A stretch of DNA of 64,000 nucleotides, taken from RGDT01 sp964630925. Lineage in GTDB: Bacteria; Planctomycetota; Planctomycetia; Gemmatales; Gemmataceae. This document shows, in pieces, positions 16,077-24,441 of the stretch. A model generated the notes under the pieces. The model was not told the origin of the DNA and searched no databases. It saw only the letters and a program-made list of their open reading frames with translations. The translations under genes were made by a program, and so were the position numbers. Location of the stretch: NCBI GenBank assembly GCA_964630925.1, contig CAZVZK010000003.1:62001-126000 (forward strand). The letters run 5' to 3'. How positions within the stretch are numbered: the first letter of the stretch is position 1; each line of letters starts with the position of its first letter.

Positions 16077-17081
16077 TCACTCCGCCGGCGCCACGACGCG
16101 GCGTGCCGCCGGCCCCGGCTTCAGCTTCGCCGCCAGGATCCCCGCCCGGATGCTCGCCAGCATGTCGCCGATCTCCTCGTCGCTGAATCTGCCCGTGATC
16201 TGCCCGTGCTCGCGGATGGCGGAATTGAGCCTGGGGGCCGACACCACCCGGCCCGCGATGACGACCGCCATCAGCCGGTGGAAGCCGTCCGTCGGCTGGT
16301 TCCGCGAGGTGAGCGCGTAGAGGCGATCGCCTCCGTCCTTCGTGAGCTTGAAGTCGACGGCCGCCCGCTCCTCCGCCGGGAGGCCCTCGTTGGCGTACAC
16401 GAGGTGTCGGCCCGTCACGTCCTCGCCCTCGGGCGCCAGCCGGGCCAGCACGAAGGCCGGCCCCTCCCCCGGCGGGTCGTAGACCAGGCAGTCGGCCAGG
16501 TGCTTTGGTGCGTCACCCGCCGGGGCCCGCCATTCGTCCGCCAGCACCGCGCTCAGGCGCAGCCAGCGGTACGCGTGCCATGACACCTTGCCGCCCAGCA
16601 CGGCGGGGAGGCCGCCGCCCTTGGGGGAGCGTGGCGGCGGCGGCGGACGGCCCTCGCGGGCCAGACGCGCCCACGCATCCCCGGAGTCCTTCATGTCCTT
16701 CTCGGCGGCCTGGAAGGCGTCGAAGTCATCCTGACGGTTGGCGAGGATGATCAGCTCCAGCCCGCCGCCCGCCAGCGCCTCCTCGATGAGGCGGACACGC
16801 CAGGCGTGCGCCCCGGTGTCGGGGATGACGATCTCGACGCGCCCGTCGCCCGCCGCCCTGGCCCGGATGCCGTTGACACGCCGGGGGTCGAACAGGCGGG
16901 CCAGGCCGTCGTCCATCTCGCGGAGGTCGTGCCCCTCGCCGGCCAGCTCGTAGGTGAGGACCGTCCCCCCGACCTTGTTGATATCCGGGCCTCGGCCCGG
17001 GCGGTTGTACCAGACGTAGCCGCCCACGCCGGCCGCCGCCAGCGCCAGAAGACAACCGGCCACGACGGCGATGCGTTTCAT
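16077..17081 (-). CDS. Membrane-anchored protein with a SecD-like P1 head domain
   Basis: This 334-residue protein starts with a single hydrophobic anchor (MKRIAVVAGCLLALAAAGVGG) and is otherwise soluble, probably outside the cytoplasm. The C-terminal part (MAVVIAGRVVSAPRLNSAIR, GQITGRFSDEEIGDML) closely follows the 'GkVvSAPrin.aI..g..qItG.F..eEa..L' pattern of the SecD P1-head domain. It lacks the SecD membrane domain, so it is not the translocase subunit itself. The ATG at 17081 follows GGAGGG about ten bases upstream. It precedes no translocase genes here; its function is unknown. Confidence 0.7.
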   Translation of the reverse strand: MKRIAVVAGCLLALAAAGVGGYVWYNRPGRGPDINKVGGTVLTYELAGEGHDLREMDDGLARLFDPRRVNGIRARAAGDGRVEIVIPDTGAHAWRVRLIEEALAGGGLELIILANRQDDFDAFQAAEKDMKDSGDAWARLAREGRPPPPPRSPKGGGLPAVLGGKVSWHAYRWLRLSAVLADEWRAPAGDAPKHLADCLVYDPPGEGPAFVLARLAPEGEDVTGRHLVYANEGLPAEERAAVDFKLTKDGGDRLYALTSRNQPTDGFHRLMAVVIAGRVVSAPRLNSAIREHGQITGRFSDEEIGDMLASIRAGILAAKLKPGPAARRVVAPAE

Positions 17082-17107
17082 GGGGCTGGCCCTCCGTGCG
17101 ACGGGCC

Positions 17108-17368
17108 TCACGCCGGGCCGTTCGGCCCGGCGGGTGCCGCCGTCTCGATGTGCTCGATCTGCATGATGTGGATCAACGCCACCGTGACGGCCCGGTCGTA
17201 GACCGGTTCGGGGTCGCCCGGCTGTGGCAGCCCGATCACGACGGAGCTACGCCCCACCATCGCCATCTCGGGATGATGAACGTCGTAGGTCCTGCCGTCG
17301 GTGAGGGTGACGCGGAATGGCCGGAACGGCCTCCGGTGAACGAACTCGCGGACGTCTTCGGTCCTCAT
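17108..17368 (-). CDS. Small 'PFxPFRVxLTDGRxYxVxHPE' family protein
   Basis: This 86-residue protein belongs to an uncharacterised small family seen three times in the window. The pattern is RRPFRPFRVTLTDGRTYDV followed by HHPEMAMVGRSSVVIG; the C-terminal half (IHIMQIEHIE) forms a strand-helix-strand-like pattern. The family recurs at 60792-61088 and, as two copies, at 61091-61534. It sits between the SecD-head-like gene and the redoxin fusion with short gaps. Its function is not known. Confidence 0.7.
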   Translation of the reverse strand: MRTEDVREFVHRRPFRPFRVTLTDGRTYDVHHPEMAMVGRSSVVIGLPQPGDPEPVYDRAVTVALIHIMQIEHIETAAPAGPNGPA

Positions 17369-17372
17369 CGCC

Positions 17373-19184
17373 TCACCTCCCGAAGAGGTTCACCGTGATC
17401 TTCGGGAAGCCCGGCTTCTCCGTGTGGATGCCCGCGAACACGAAGCACATCTCGTGGTGCGTCTGCTCGCCGAACCGCACCCCCACCGGCGGGTCGCTCG
17501 GGTTGCGCGGGTTGTCCGCGCTGTTGTCGAACGTCGCCCGCACACGCAGCACCGTCCCCGCCGGCAGCCTCCGCGGCCTCTTCAACTGGTACATCTCCTG
17601 CCACTCGTAGTCCCACTCCGGGATGCTGATGATCGTCTCCTCCTCCTTCCTGCCCGGCAGCCGCGCCGTCAACTCAATGGACTTGCCGAGGAGGTGCATG
17701 TGCGGCACGAGGTAGTGCAGGGTGGCGTCCTCGGTGGTGCGCCACGTCGAATCGACCTTGAACTCCTTCTCGCCCGGCGGGATGCGCAGGAACAGCCCCG
17801 GCACCGGGTGGGCCTGGAACGTCCCCTTCACGTCGCCCTTCTGGAAGTACAGGCCGATGCGCGTGCGGTCGCGCTCCACCTTCCCCGTGCGGTGGTAATG
17901 CACCTGCATCAGGATGTCGGCGCCCTTGGGCAGCAGCTGCCCCACGCCGGCGGGGAGCCTCTGCGGCACCAGCCCCGGCGCCCAGCCGCCCAGCCCCTGC
18001 GACGGGTCGGGCAGGAAGCCGAAGCCCATCCGCGACCAGTAGCCGGGGCCGTCGTCGCCCAGGGCCGTCTTGCCGCCGCGCGTCTTGATGAGGGCCTTGC
18101 CGCGCGAATGCTTGTCGATCAGGTGGACGGTGTGATGCACCACACGCGTGTTGCCGGGCCGCACCTCGACGGCGGCGATGTACCGGTCCTCCTTGAGGCC
18201 CGTCGGCAGCACGATGACGTGGAAGGCGTCACGCCCCGTCGGGCCGATGACCACGTCGGCCGTCGGCTCCAGGATGAGGTCCGGCGTGCCGAGCTGCCAG
18301 CCGTCGTGGAACTTCGCCGGGCGCGGGGCGTCCTTCACGTCGCCCTCCGGCATGCCCTCGGCCACCCACGTCGCCAGCGTCCTCACCTGGGCGTCGGTCA
18401 GGACACGCTCGTTGGTGAAGTGCCCGCGCTGGGCCGCCTTCCACGGCGGCATGCGCTTCGCCCTCGTCTCGCCGACGATGTCGTCGGCCCACTTCACCGC
18501 CTGCGTGTAGCTCATCAGCGAGAACGGCCCGAGCTGGCCGGGGCGGTGGCACGTCTGGCAGGACGCTTGCAGGATCGGCAGCACGTCGCGGTGGTACGTC
18601 ACCGTCGGCGCCCTGGCCACGATCCGCTTCCCGGCGCCGGGGATGGGGCAGCCGAACGCCTGCGTGCGCGGCTCGGTGACGGCCTCGCCGGACAGCACCT
18701 GCTTGAGGGCCGCCTCCAGGTCGTGGCGCGACACCTTGGCCCTCGGCTTGAGGCGGGCGCTGTAGGCGTCATCGATGCGCCCGCGGTAGCGCACCACCCC
18801 GGCCGCGTCGAGGATCACCGCCTCGGGGTAGACCCGCGCCCCCACGGCGCGGACCAGATCGCCGCCGTCGTCCTTCAGCAGCGGGAAGGCGATCTCGAAC
18901 TCCTTCGCGTGCGCCTTGAGGGCGGGCACCGCCTCCTCGCGGCTGGCGTTGACGCCGACGAAGCGTGCCCCCTCCGGCCCGTACCTGCGGGCCATCTCAT
19001 TGAGCGCCGTGAGGTAGGCGTTCGACATCGGGCACTCCGTCGAGTAGAAGACGACGACGGACGCCTTCGCGCCGGCGGCCGGCAGGGCATGCGTCTTGCC
19101 GTCGATGCCGGGCAGGGACAGCCTCACGGGCGCGGGCGCGGCGGCCCCGAACATCAACGCGGCGATCAGCGATTGCGAAAGCAT
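17373..19184 (-). CDS. Redoxin / cytochrome c / copper-monooxygenase fusion protein
   Basis: This 603-residue exported protein has three parts. Residues about 20-165 are an AhpC/TSA-like redoxin with a single Cys in FYSTECPMSN (Cys51). A haem c site follows, CQTCH at 209-213, preceded by VTYHRDVLPILQ as in Planctomycete cytochrome domains. Residues about 290-600 match the copper type II, ascorbate-dependent monooxygenase fold: VVHHTVHLID (His350/351), QVHYHR (His429, His431), VPHMHLLG (His495/His497) and HHEMCF (Met578) are placed like the CuH and CuM ligands of peptidylglycine monooxygenase. It begins MLSQSLIAALMFG, a plausible signal. Substrate and electron donor are unknown. Confidence 0.88.
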   Translation of the reverse strand: MLSQSLIAALMFGAAAPAPVRLSLPGIDGKTHALPAAGAKASVVVFYSTECPMSNAYLTALNEMARRYGPEGARFVGVNASREEAVPALKAHAKEFEIAFPLLKDDGGDLVRAVGARVYPEAVILDAAGVVRYRGRIDDAYSARLKPRAKVSRHDLEAALKQVLSGEAVTEPRTQAFGCPIPGAGKRIVARAPTVTYHRDVLPILQASCQTCHRPGQLGPFSLMSYTQAVKWADDIVGETRAKRMPPWKAAQRGHFTNERVLTDAQVRTLATWVAEGMPEGDVKDAPRPAKFHDGWQLGTPDLILEPTADVVIGPTGRDAFHVIVLPTGLKEDRYIAAVEVRPGNTRVVHHTVHLIDKHSRGKALIKTRGGKTALGDDGPGYWSRMGFGFLPDPSQGLGGWAPGLVPQRLPAGVGQLLPKGADILMQVHYHRTGKVERDRTRIGLYFQKGDVKGTFQAHPVPGLFLRIPPGEKEFKVDSTWRTTEDATLHYLVPHMHLLGKSIELTARLPGRKEEETIISIPEWDYEWQEMYQLKRPRRLPAGTVLRVRATFDNSADNPRNPSDPPVGVRFGEQTHHEMCFVFAGIHTEKPGFPKITVNLFGR

Positions 19185-19297
19185 GGCAAGCCTCTTATCT
19201 CAGCGCGGCACTCATCCGGCATCATCTCAGCGCGACACCTCTTCGTCCACCCCGTCATACCTCTCGCGGACGGGGCCGGTTTCCGCTCGCCCCCTGG

Positions 19298-19378
19298 TCA
19301 CCTCCAGTCACCCGAGAGGAAGAACGCCGCCCAGGAGTATGGCGGCAGACGCCTCGTGCCCTTCTCCGGCATCAGCTC
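19298..19378 (-). pseudogene. Leftover 3' end of a TPR-CHAT gene
   Basis: The minus strand reads MPEKGTRRLPPYSWAAFF, LSGDWR and a stop, matching the very end of the two intact CHAT proteins (RRAPPYYWAGFVLSGDWR and RRSPPAWWAAWQLSGDWR). The preceding codons have no CHAT similarity, so only the extreme C-terminus survives. It lies just downstream of the sigma54 regulator gene, which itself follows the intact CHAT gene at 20969. This looks like a remnant of an ancient duplicate. Confidence 0.7.
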
Positions 19379-19500
19379 GCCGGCCGCGCGACCAGCCCCG
19401 TCTACCCAGGCTCGGCACCTCGCGTTCCCGGTGCTCGCGCGCCGCCCGCGCAGCGCCATCACCCGCCCGACCGCGCCCGTGGGCGTCACCGCCCAGCCCC

Positions 19501-20910
19501 TCACGCCTCGGCCACTTCCTGCTTCTTGTACTCCTGGATCTTCCGGTACAGCGTCCGCTCCCCGATCCCCAGCATCCGCGCCGCCTCCTCCCGGTTGCCG
19601 TCCGTCAGTTTCAACGCCTCCTCGATCATGTACCGCTCCACCTCCTCCAGCGGCCTCCCGATCAGGTGCGGCGCCGTGGCCGCGGGCGCCGCACCGGCCG
19701 CCGCCGGCGCGCCCAGCACCTTGCTGTCCGGCACGTCGTCCGCGCCCAGCACGCCGTCGGTGTCCAGCACCACGCCGCTCTCGATGAAGTTCTTCAGCTC
19801 GCGCACGTTGCCTTCCCAGCCGTAGGCCATCATCGCCCGCCGCACCGTCTCGGAGATCGACCGCACGTTCTTCCCGTACTGGGCGTTGAACATGGTGAGG
19901 AAGTGCTGCGCCAGCAGCGGGATGTCCTCGCGCCGGTCGCGCAGGGCCGGCATCGTCACCGTGATCACCTTCAGGCGCTGGTACAGGTCCAGGCGGAACT
20001 CCTTCGCCGCGATGGCCGCCTCCAGGTCGCGGTGCGTCGCCGAGATCAGACGCACGTCCACCTTGATCGGCTCGTTGCTGCCGATCCGCGTCACCTCGTT
20101 GTTCTCCAGCACCCGCAGGAGCTTCGCCTGTAACTTGGCCGGCATGTCGCCGATCTCGTCGAGGAACATCGTCCCGCCGTTGGCGTACTCGAAGAGGCCC
20201 TGGCGCGGCTTCTCGCCGCCGGTGTACGCCCCCGGCACGTGCCCGAACAGCTCGTCCTCGATCAGGTTCTCGTTCGACGCCGTGCAGTTCAGGCTCACGA
20301 GCCGCTTGTGCTTGCGCCGGCTGTTGGTGTGGATCGCCTTGGCCACCAGGTCCTTGCCCGTCCCCGTCTCGCCGAGGATCAGCACCCGAGCGTCCGTCGG
20401 CGCGATCTGCTGCAGGCGCTGGATCACCGACAGCATCGCCGGGCTGTTGCCGATGACGCCCTCGAAGCCGAAGCGCTCGTCGAGCTGCCGGCGCAGGCCG
20501 CGGTTCTCCCGTGCCAGGGCCGCCCGCTGCGCCGCCTTCTGCACGATGGCCCGCAGCTCGTCGCGGTCAACCGGCTTGGTCAAATAGTTCGACGCCCCCT
20601 GCTTGATCGCCTCCACCGCCGTCTTCACGTCGCCGAAGCCGGTGATCATCACCACCTCGGCGTCGGGCGACTGCTCCCTGGCCTTCTTGAGGATGGCCAG
20701 GCCGTCGAGGTCGCTCATCTTCAGGTCGGTGAGGATCACGTCCCAGTCCTCGGACTCGATCAGGCGCGAGCCCTCGATGCCGGACGTGGCGACGGTGCAA
20801 TCGTGGCCGACGCGCTCGAGGCTCTCGGCGACGGTCTCGGCGTGGGAGCGGTCGTCGTCGATGACGAGGACGCGGATGGTGTCGGCGGGCGCGGTCTTGC
20901 TGGCGGCCAA
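19501..20910 (-). CDS. Sigma54-dependent response regulator (NtrC type)
   Basis: This 469-residue protein has a receiver domain (phosphoacceptor Asp62 in ILTDLKMSDLDG; Lys112 in YLTKPVD), an AAA+ domain (Walker A GETGTGKD about 180-187, Walker B MFLDEIGDMPA) and a Fis-type helix-turn-helix at the end (NREEAARMLGIGERTLYRKI). It would use phosphorylation to activate sigma54-RNA polymerase from upstream sites. The loop that contacts sigma54 is normally GAFTGA; here it reads GAYTGG at about 227-232, so the last residue is changed. No histidine kinase adjoins. The start at 20910 gives the whole receiver domain. Confidence 0.93.
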   Translation of the reverse strand: MAASKTAPADTIRVLVIDDDRSHAETVAESLERVGHDCTVATSGIEGSRLIESEDWDVILTDLKMSDLDGLAILKKAREQSPDAEVVMITGFGDVKTAVEAIKQGASNYLTKPVDRDELRAIVQKAAQRAALARENRGLRRQLDERFGFEGVIGNSPAMLSVIQRLQQIAPTDARVLILGETGTGKDLVAKAIHTNSRRKHKRLVSLNCTASNENLIEDELFGHVPGAYTGGEKPRQGLFEYANGGTMFLDEIGDMPAKLQAKLLRVLENNEVTRIGSNEPIKVDVRLISATHRDLEAAIAAKEFRLDLYQRLKVITVTMPALRDRREDIPLLAQHFLTMFNAQYGKNVRSISETVRRAMMAYGWEGNVRELKNFIESGVVLDTDGVLGADDVPDSKVLGAPAAAGAAPAATAPHLIGRPLEEVERYMIEEALKLTDGNREEAARMLGIGERTLYRKIQEYKKQEVAEA

Positions 20911-20968
20911 GGCTGGGCCCTCTGCGGGTTGGCGGACACTCCGGGTATTGTAGGCCCGCCCCGGCCCG

Positions 20969-23900
20969 TCAGCGCCAGTCGCCGCTGAGCTGCCACGCCG
21001 CCCACCACGCCGGCGGCGAACGCCGCACGGCGCCCTTCGGCAGCTCGGCCGCCTTCGGCGTCATGCCGCGTAGCCCGCGTAGCCCCGCCATCTTCTTGGC
21101 GCGCTCCTCGACCCACTCGGGGTGACGCATCACGTCGAGCTGCGCCCGCCGCAACGCCTCGATCTTGGGCAGCTTCTTCGCCCACAGGTGATGGTAGAGC
21201 CGCTCCATCAGCACCAGGGTGGCGACGTCGTGGACCGACCACAGCGACGACACCACGCTCCTGCACCCGGCGACGGCGAAGGCGCGTTGCAGGCCCAGCA
21301 TCCCCTCGCCGCCCGCCTCCTGGCCCAGGCCCGTCTGGCAGGCGCTCAGCACCGCCAGCTCGACCCCGGAGAGGTCCGTCTCGGCGATCTCCAGCGCCGT
21401 CAGGACGCCGTCGTCCTCCGCCGTGGGCCTGTTGGCGCCGGCGCAGACCAGGCCTGAGAGGAGGCCGGGGTGCCAGCCCGTGACCCCCTCGGCCCCGAAG
21501 AGGCCGGGCTCGCCCTTGTCGTCGCGTCCGAGGGCGCTTTTCATCGAGGCCGGGGCGAAGAAGCCGTGCGTGGCGAGGTGCGCGAAGCGGTGTTTGGGCA
21601 GCGCGTCGCGCAGGGCCGCCCTGGTGGCCTTCGCGCCCGACAGGGTGACGACGCCCGCTCTCAGCAGGGCGCGGAAGCGGGCGGCGACGGCGTCGGCCTC
21701 GGGGCCCGTGGCGTGCAAGGCGTCCCAGGGGCCGGCCCCCTCGCCGAAGTCCACGCCGCCGGCAGCGAGCAGGGACGGCTTGCCGGCGACGGGGTGGAGC
21801 AGACGCGGCAACGCCTGGGGGATGGGCAGGACGGCGAGGGCGTGCTCCTCCAGGAGATGCGTCCCCGGCTTCGAGCCGGGCAGGGCGGCGAAGGGGAGCC
21901 TGCCGAGTGCCCGGTCGGGGGAGATGAGAATGGCTGTGGCCCCGGCGAGGCGCCTCTCGAGGGGCCGCCAGACGGCCTCGCGCAGGCGGGCCGGGGAGGC
22001 GCCGGGGTCGCGGCCGTCCTCCAGGGCCCTGCGCCAGGAGGAGAGGGCCTCCTCGACGGGGCCCATCAGGCCGAGATCGACACGCACCGTGGCGGCGTCG
22101 GCCCGCACCACCCAGGCGGCGAGGCGGCGCTGCACGGTCTGGCCCTTCATGGGCTTCGCCGGGTCGGTGCCCGCGTAGACGAGGAAGTCGACGAGCACCA
22201 CGCCGGGCGGCAGGGCCGCGCGGAAGCGTTCGCTGGGGGGCGGCCTGACGGCGTCGCGGAAGGGGGCGCTGAGCTCGGCGAGGCGGGCCTCCTTCTCCTC
22301 CTTGAGGAGCGTCAGCTCGCGGAGGCGTTCCTGGGCGGCGGGGCCGGGCCGGGAGGAGAGGAGGGCGAGGGAGCGGTTGGCGTCGAGGAGGTCCTGGGAC
22401 AGTTGGCGCGTGGCGGGGTCGGCCTGGGCCTGGAGGAAGAGGCGGCGTGCCTGCTGGGCGGCGAAGGCGGCGCCCTTCCAGGAGAGGACGTGGTTGTGGC
22501 TGAAGTGCGCCGCCTCGTCGGGGATGGACAGGCGGATGGAGAGGCGGTGGCGGAGGGCGTCGACGGCGGCGAGCTGCTGGCGTTCGGACTGGACCGATGC
22601 AATGCTGGCCAGGTGGCGGCTGGTGAGGTGGATCGCCTGCTCCTGCAGCGGCAGGGCGGCGCTGGGGCGGCCCATTTCGTTGTACATGACGGACAGGTTA
22701 CTCAGGGCCTCGGCGTAAGAAGGGTGTCGCACCCCACGATTCGCACTGACAATCGCCAACGCTTGGTGGAATAACGAAATGGCGTTGGGGTGATCCTTCA
22801 GCTCGTGGTGGATCAGGGCGAGGTTGTTGAGGCTGGTGGCGTAGGAGGGGTGGCGTTCCCCGACGAGATCCCGGAACAAAGGCAGGGCCTTCTGGGACAG
22901 CGGGAGGGCGGCCCGCGCCTTGCCGGCCGCCAGATAGAGCATGGCCAGGTTGTCGAGGGCGATGGCGAACTCGATGTGCCTCTCGCCGGACGATGCCTTG
23001 CGTAACTTCAGTGACTTCTCGTAGAGTGTGAGGGCCTGCTGATAACTCCCTATCGCCTTGTGCAGCAAGGCCAGGCCGGTGAGTGTCGTCTGGTAGGAGG
23101 GGTGTCTTTCGCCCAGGAGCTGCCCACGGAGCGACAACGCCTTCTCGTACAGGAAGAGGGCCTGGCTGTGGTCGCCCATGGCGTGGTGCAGTGTCGCGAG
23201 GTTGTGCAGGCTGTTGGCGTAGTCGGGGTGGCGCTCCCCGACGGCCTGCTTTCGGATGGCGAGGGCCTGCTGGTACAGCCGGAGTGCGGAGTGATGCTCC
23301 CCTCTCGCCTGGTGACAGGTCGCCAGCATGTTCAGGGACCGGGCGTACTCGGGGCTCTGCTCGCCCGGACTGAGCTTGAAAATGGCCACGGCCTTGTTGT
23401 GCAACGAGAGCGCCGCCTGGTGGTCCCCCCTGGATTGATACAGCCTCGCCAGATTGCCCAGGCCGGTGCCGTAGTGCGGGCTACTGGCCCCGTGCAGCTC
23501 TCGGGTCAGCCCCAGGGACTCCCGTTGCAGGGCGAGGGCTCTTGTGTGGTCCCCCAGCGCGCCGTGCAGCACGGCGAGGGTGTTGAGGCTGTCGGCGTAA
23601 TCGGGGTGGTTCTCCCCGAGTGCCGCCTTGCGGGCCGCCGCGGCCTGCTCGGCGGCCCGCAAGGCGGCCTTGTAATCTCCCGCGGCCTGAAGCAGGTGCG
23701 CCAAGGTGCTGAGGGTTTCGGCAACGTCGTGGTCGTGTCCGCCGAGGATCGGGAGCTGAAGCTCCAGGGCCTTTCGGGCCAGGGGGATGGCCTTCTCCGG
23801 CTGGCGTTGATTGTGCAGGGCGATGGACTGCGTGAGCAGCTTGCCGGAGCGGGCGAGCGCCTCTCGCTGCGCCGCTGATCGGGACGAATGGCGCACGACA

Positions 23901-24277
23901 TCCTGCCACGCGATCCGGGCGTCCACGGTCATCCAGTGCCGCTCCCCGTCCAGCCTGCGCCGGGATTCGAAGATGAGCCGGCGGAGATCGGCCGACCTTC
24001 GCCACTCGCCCCTGGCCTGGTGCCAGGTCGCGAGCCGATGGGCCGTGACCTCCACGGATCGGTGCCAGGGCCCCAGGATCTGTAGCTCGATGGCCAGAGC
24101 CTTCTCCAGGGCGGCAATGGCCTCGTCCTGCTTGCCGGCCTGCCACGCCTCCTTGCCCCGGTCCCACAGGGCGTCCCGATGCCGCCCCGGCCTCACCTGT
24201 TCGGGCGTCACGGCGGCGTCGGGGGCCGCCCCGCGCACGAGGCCCGCGGCCAGGAGTGCCAGGATCGTTACTCGCAT
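20969..24277 (-). CDS. TPR-CHAT protein, 1102 residues
   Basis: The start at 24277 (MRVTILALLAAGLVRG) has a GGGAGGTC ribosome site and a signal-like start. Nine tandem TPR-type units of 42 residues follow (pattern GERHPDYANSLHNLA). The C-terminal CHAT domain, a caspase-like cysteine peptidase fold, carries HLATHGFF (His about 904) and AVLSACQTGLG (Cys about 980), the expected catalytic pair; the protein ends LSGDWR. CHAT proteins are activated by binding through their repeats in known systems. The substrate and trigger here are unknown. The sigma54 regulator follows 58 bases downstream on the same strand. Confidence 0.9.
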   Translation of the reverse strand: MRVTILALLAAGLVRGAAPDAAVTPEQVRPGRHRDALWDRGKEAWQAGKQDEAIAALEKALAIELQILGPWHRSVEVTAHRLATWHQARGEWRRSADLRRLIFESRRRLDGERHWMTVDARIAWQDVVRHSSRSAAQREALARSGKLLTQSIALHNQRQPEKAIPLARKALELQLPILGGHDHDVAETLSTLAHLLQAAGDYKAALRAAEQAAAARKAALGENHPDYADSLNTLAVLHGALGDHTRALALQRESLGLTRELHGASSPHYGTGLGNLARLYQSRGDHQAALSLHNKAVAIFKLSPGEQSPEYARSLNMLATCHQARGEHHSALRLYQQALAIRKQAVGERHPDYANSLHNLATLHHAMGDHSQALFLYEKALSLRGQLLGERHPSYQTTLTGLALLHKAIGSYQQALTLYEKSLKLRKASSGERHIEFAIALDNLAMLYLAAGKARAALPLSQKALPLFRDLVGERHPSYATSLNNLALIHHELKDHPNAISLFHQALAIVSANRGVRHPSYAEALSNLSVMYNEMGRPSAALPLQEQAIHLTSRHLASIASVQSERQQLAAVDALRHRLSIRLSIPDEAAHFSHNHVLSWKGAAFAAQQARRLFLQAQADPATRQLSQDLLDANRSLALLSSRPGPAAQERLRELTLLKEEKEARLAELSAPFRDAVRPPPSERFRAALPPGVVLVDFLVYAGTDPAKPMKGQTVQRRLAAWVVRADAATVRVDLGLMGPVEEALSSWRRALEDGRDPGASPARLREAVWRPLERRLAGATAILISPDRALGRLPFAALPGSKPGTHLLEEHALAVLPIPQALPRLLHPVAGKPSLLAAGGVDFGEGAGPWDALHATGPEADAVAARFRALLRAGVVTLSGAKATRAALRDALPKHRFAHLATHGFFAPASMKSALGRDDKGEPGLFGAEGVTGWHPGLLSGLVCAGANRPTAEDDGVLTALEIAETDLSGVELAVLSACQTGLGQEAGGEGMLGLQRAFAVAGCRSVVSSLWSVHDVATLVLMERLYHHLWAKKLPKIEALRRAQLDVMRHPEWVEERAKKMAGLRGLRGMTPKAAELPKGAVRRSPPAWWAAWQLSGDWR

Positions 24278-24441
24278 GGTGCGACCTCCCGCGGAATCCT
24301 CGGCCGTTCGCCCGTCTCGCTCCTCCAGGCACGCTTCTTGAGGAAAAAGGCGCGGAAATGATGGGGGATCTTCGCGAAATTCGTGCCTAAGTGTGGGTAG
24401 GTCTTCCCCGTTCGCCCGCATTCGCTGGGACCGAGGCCACG

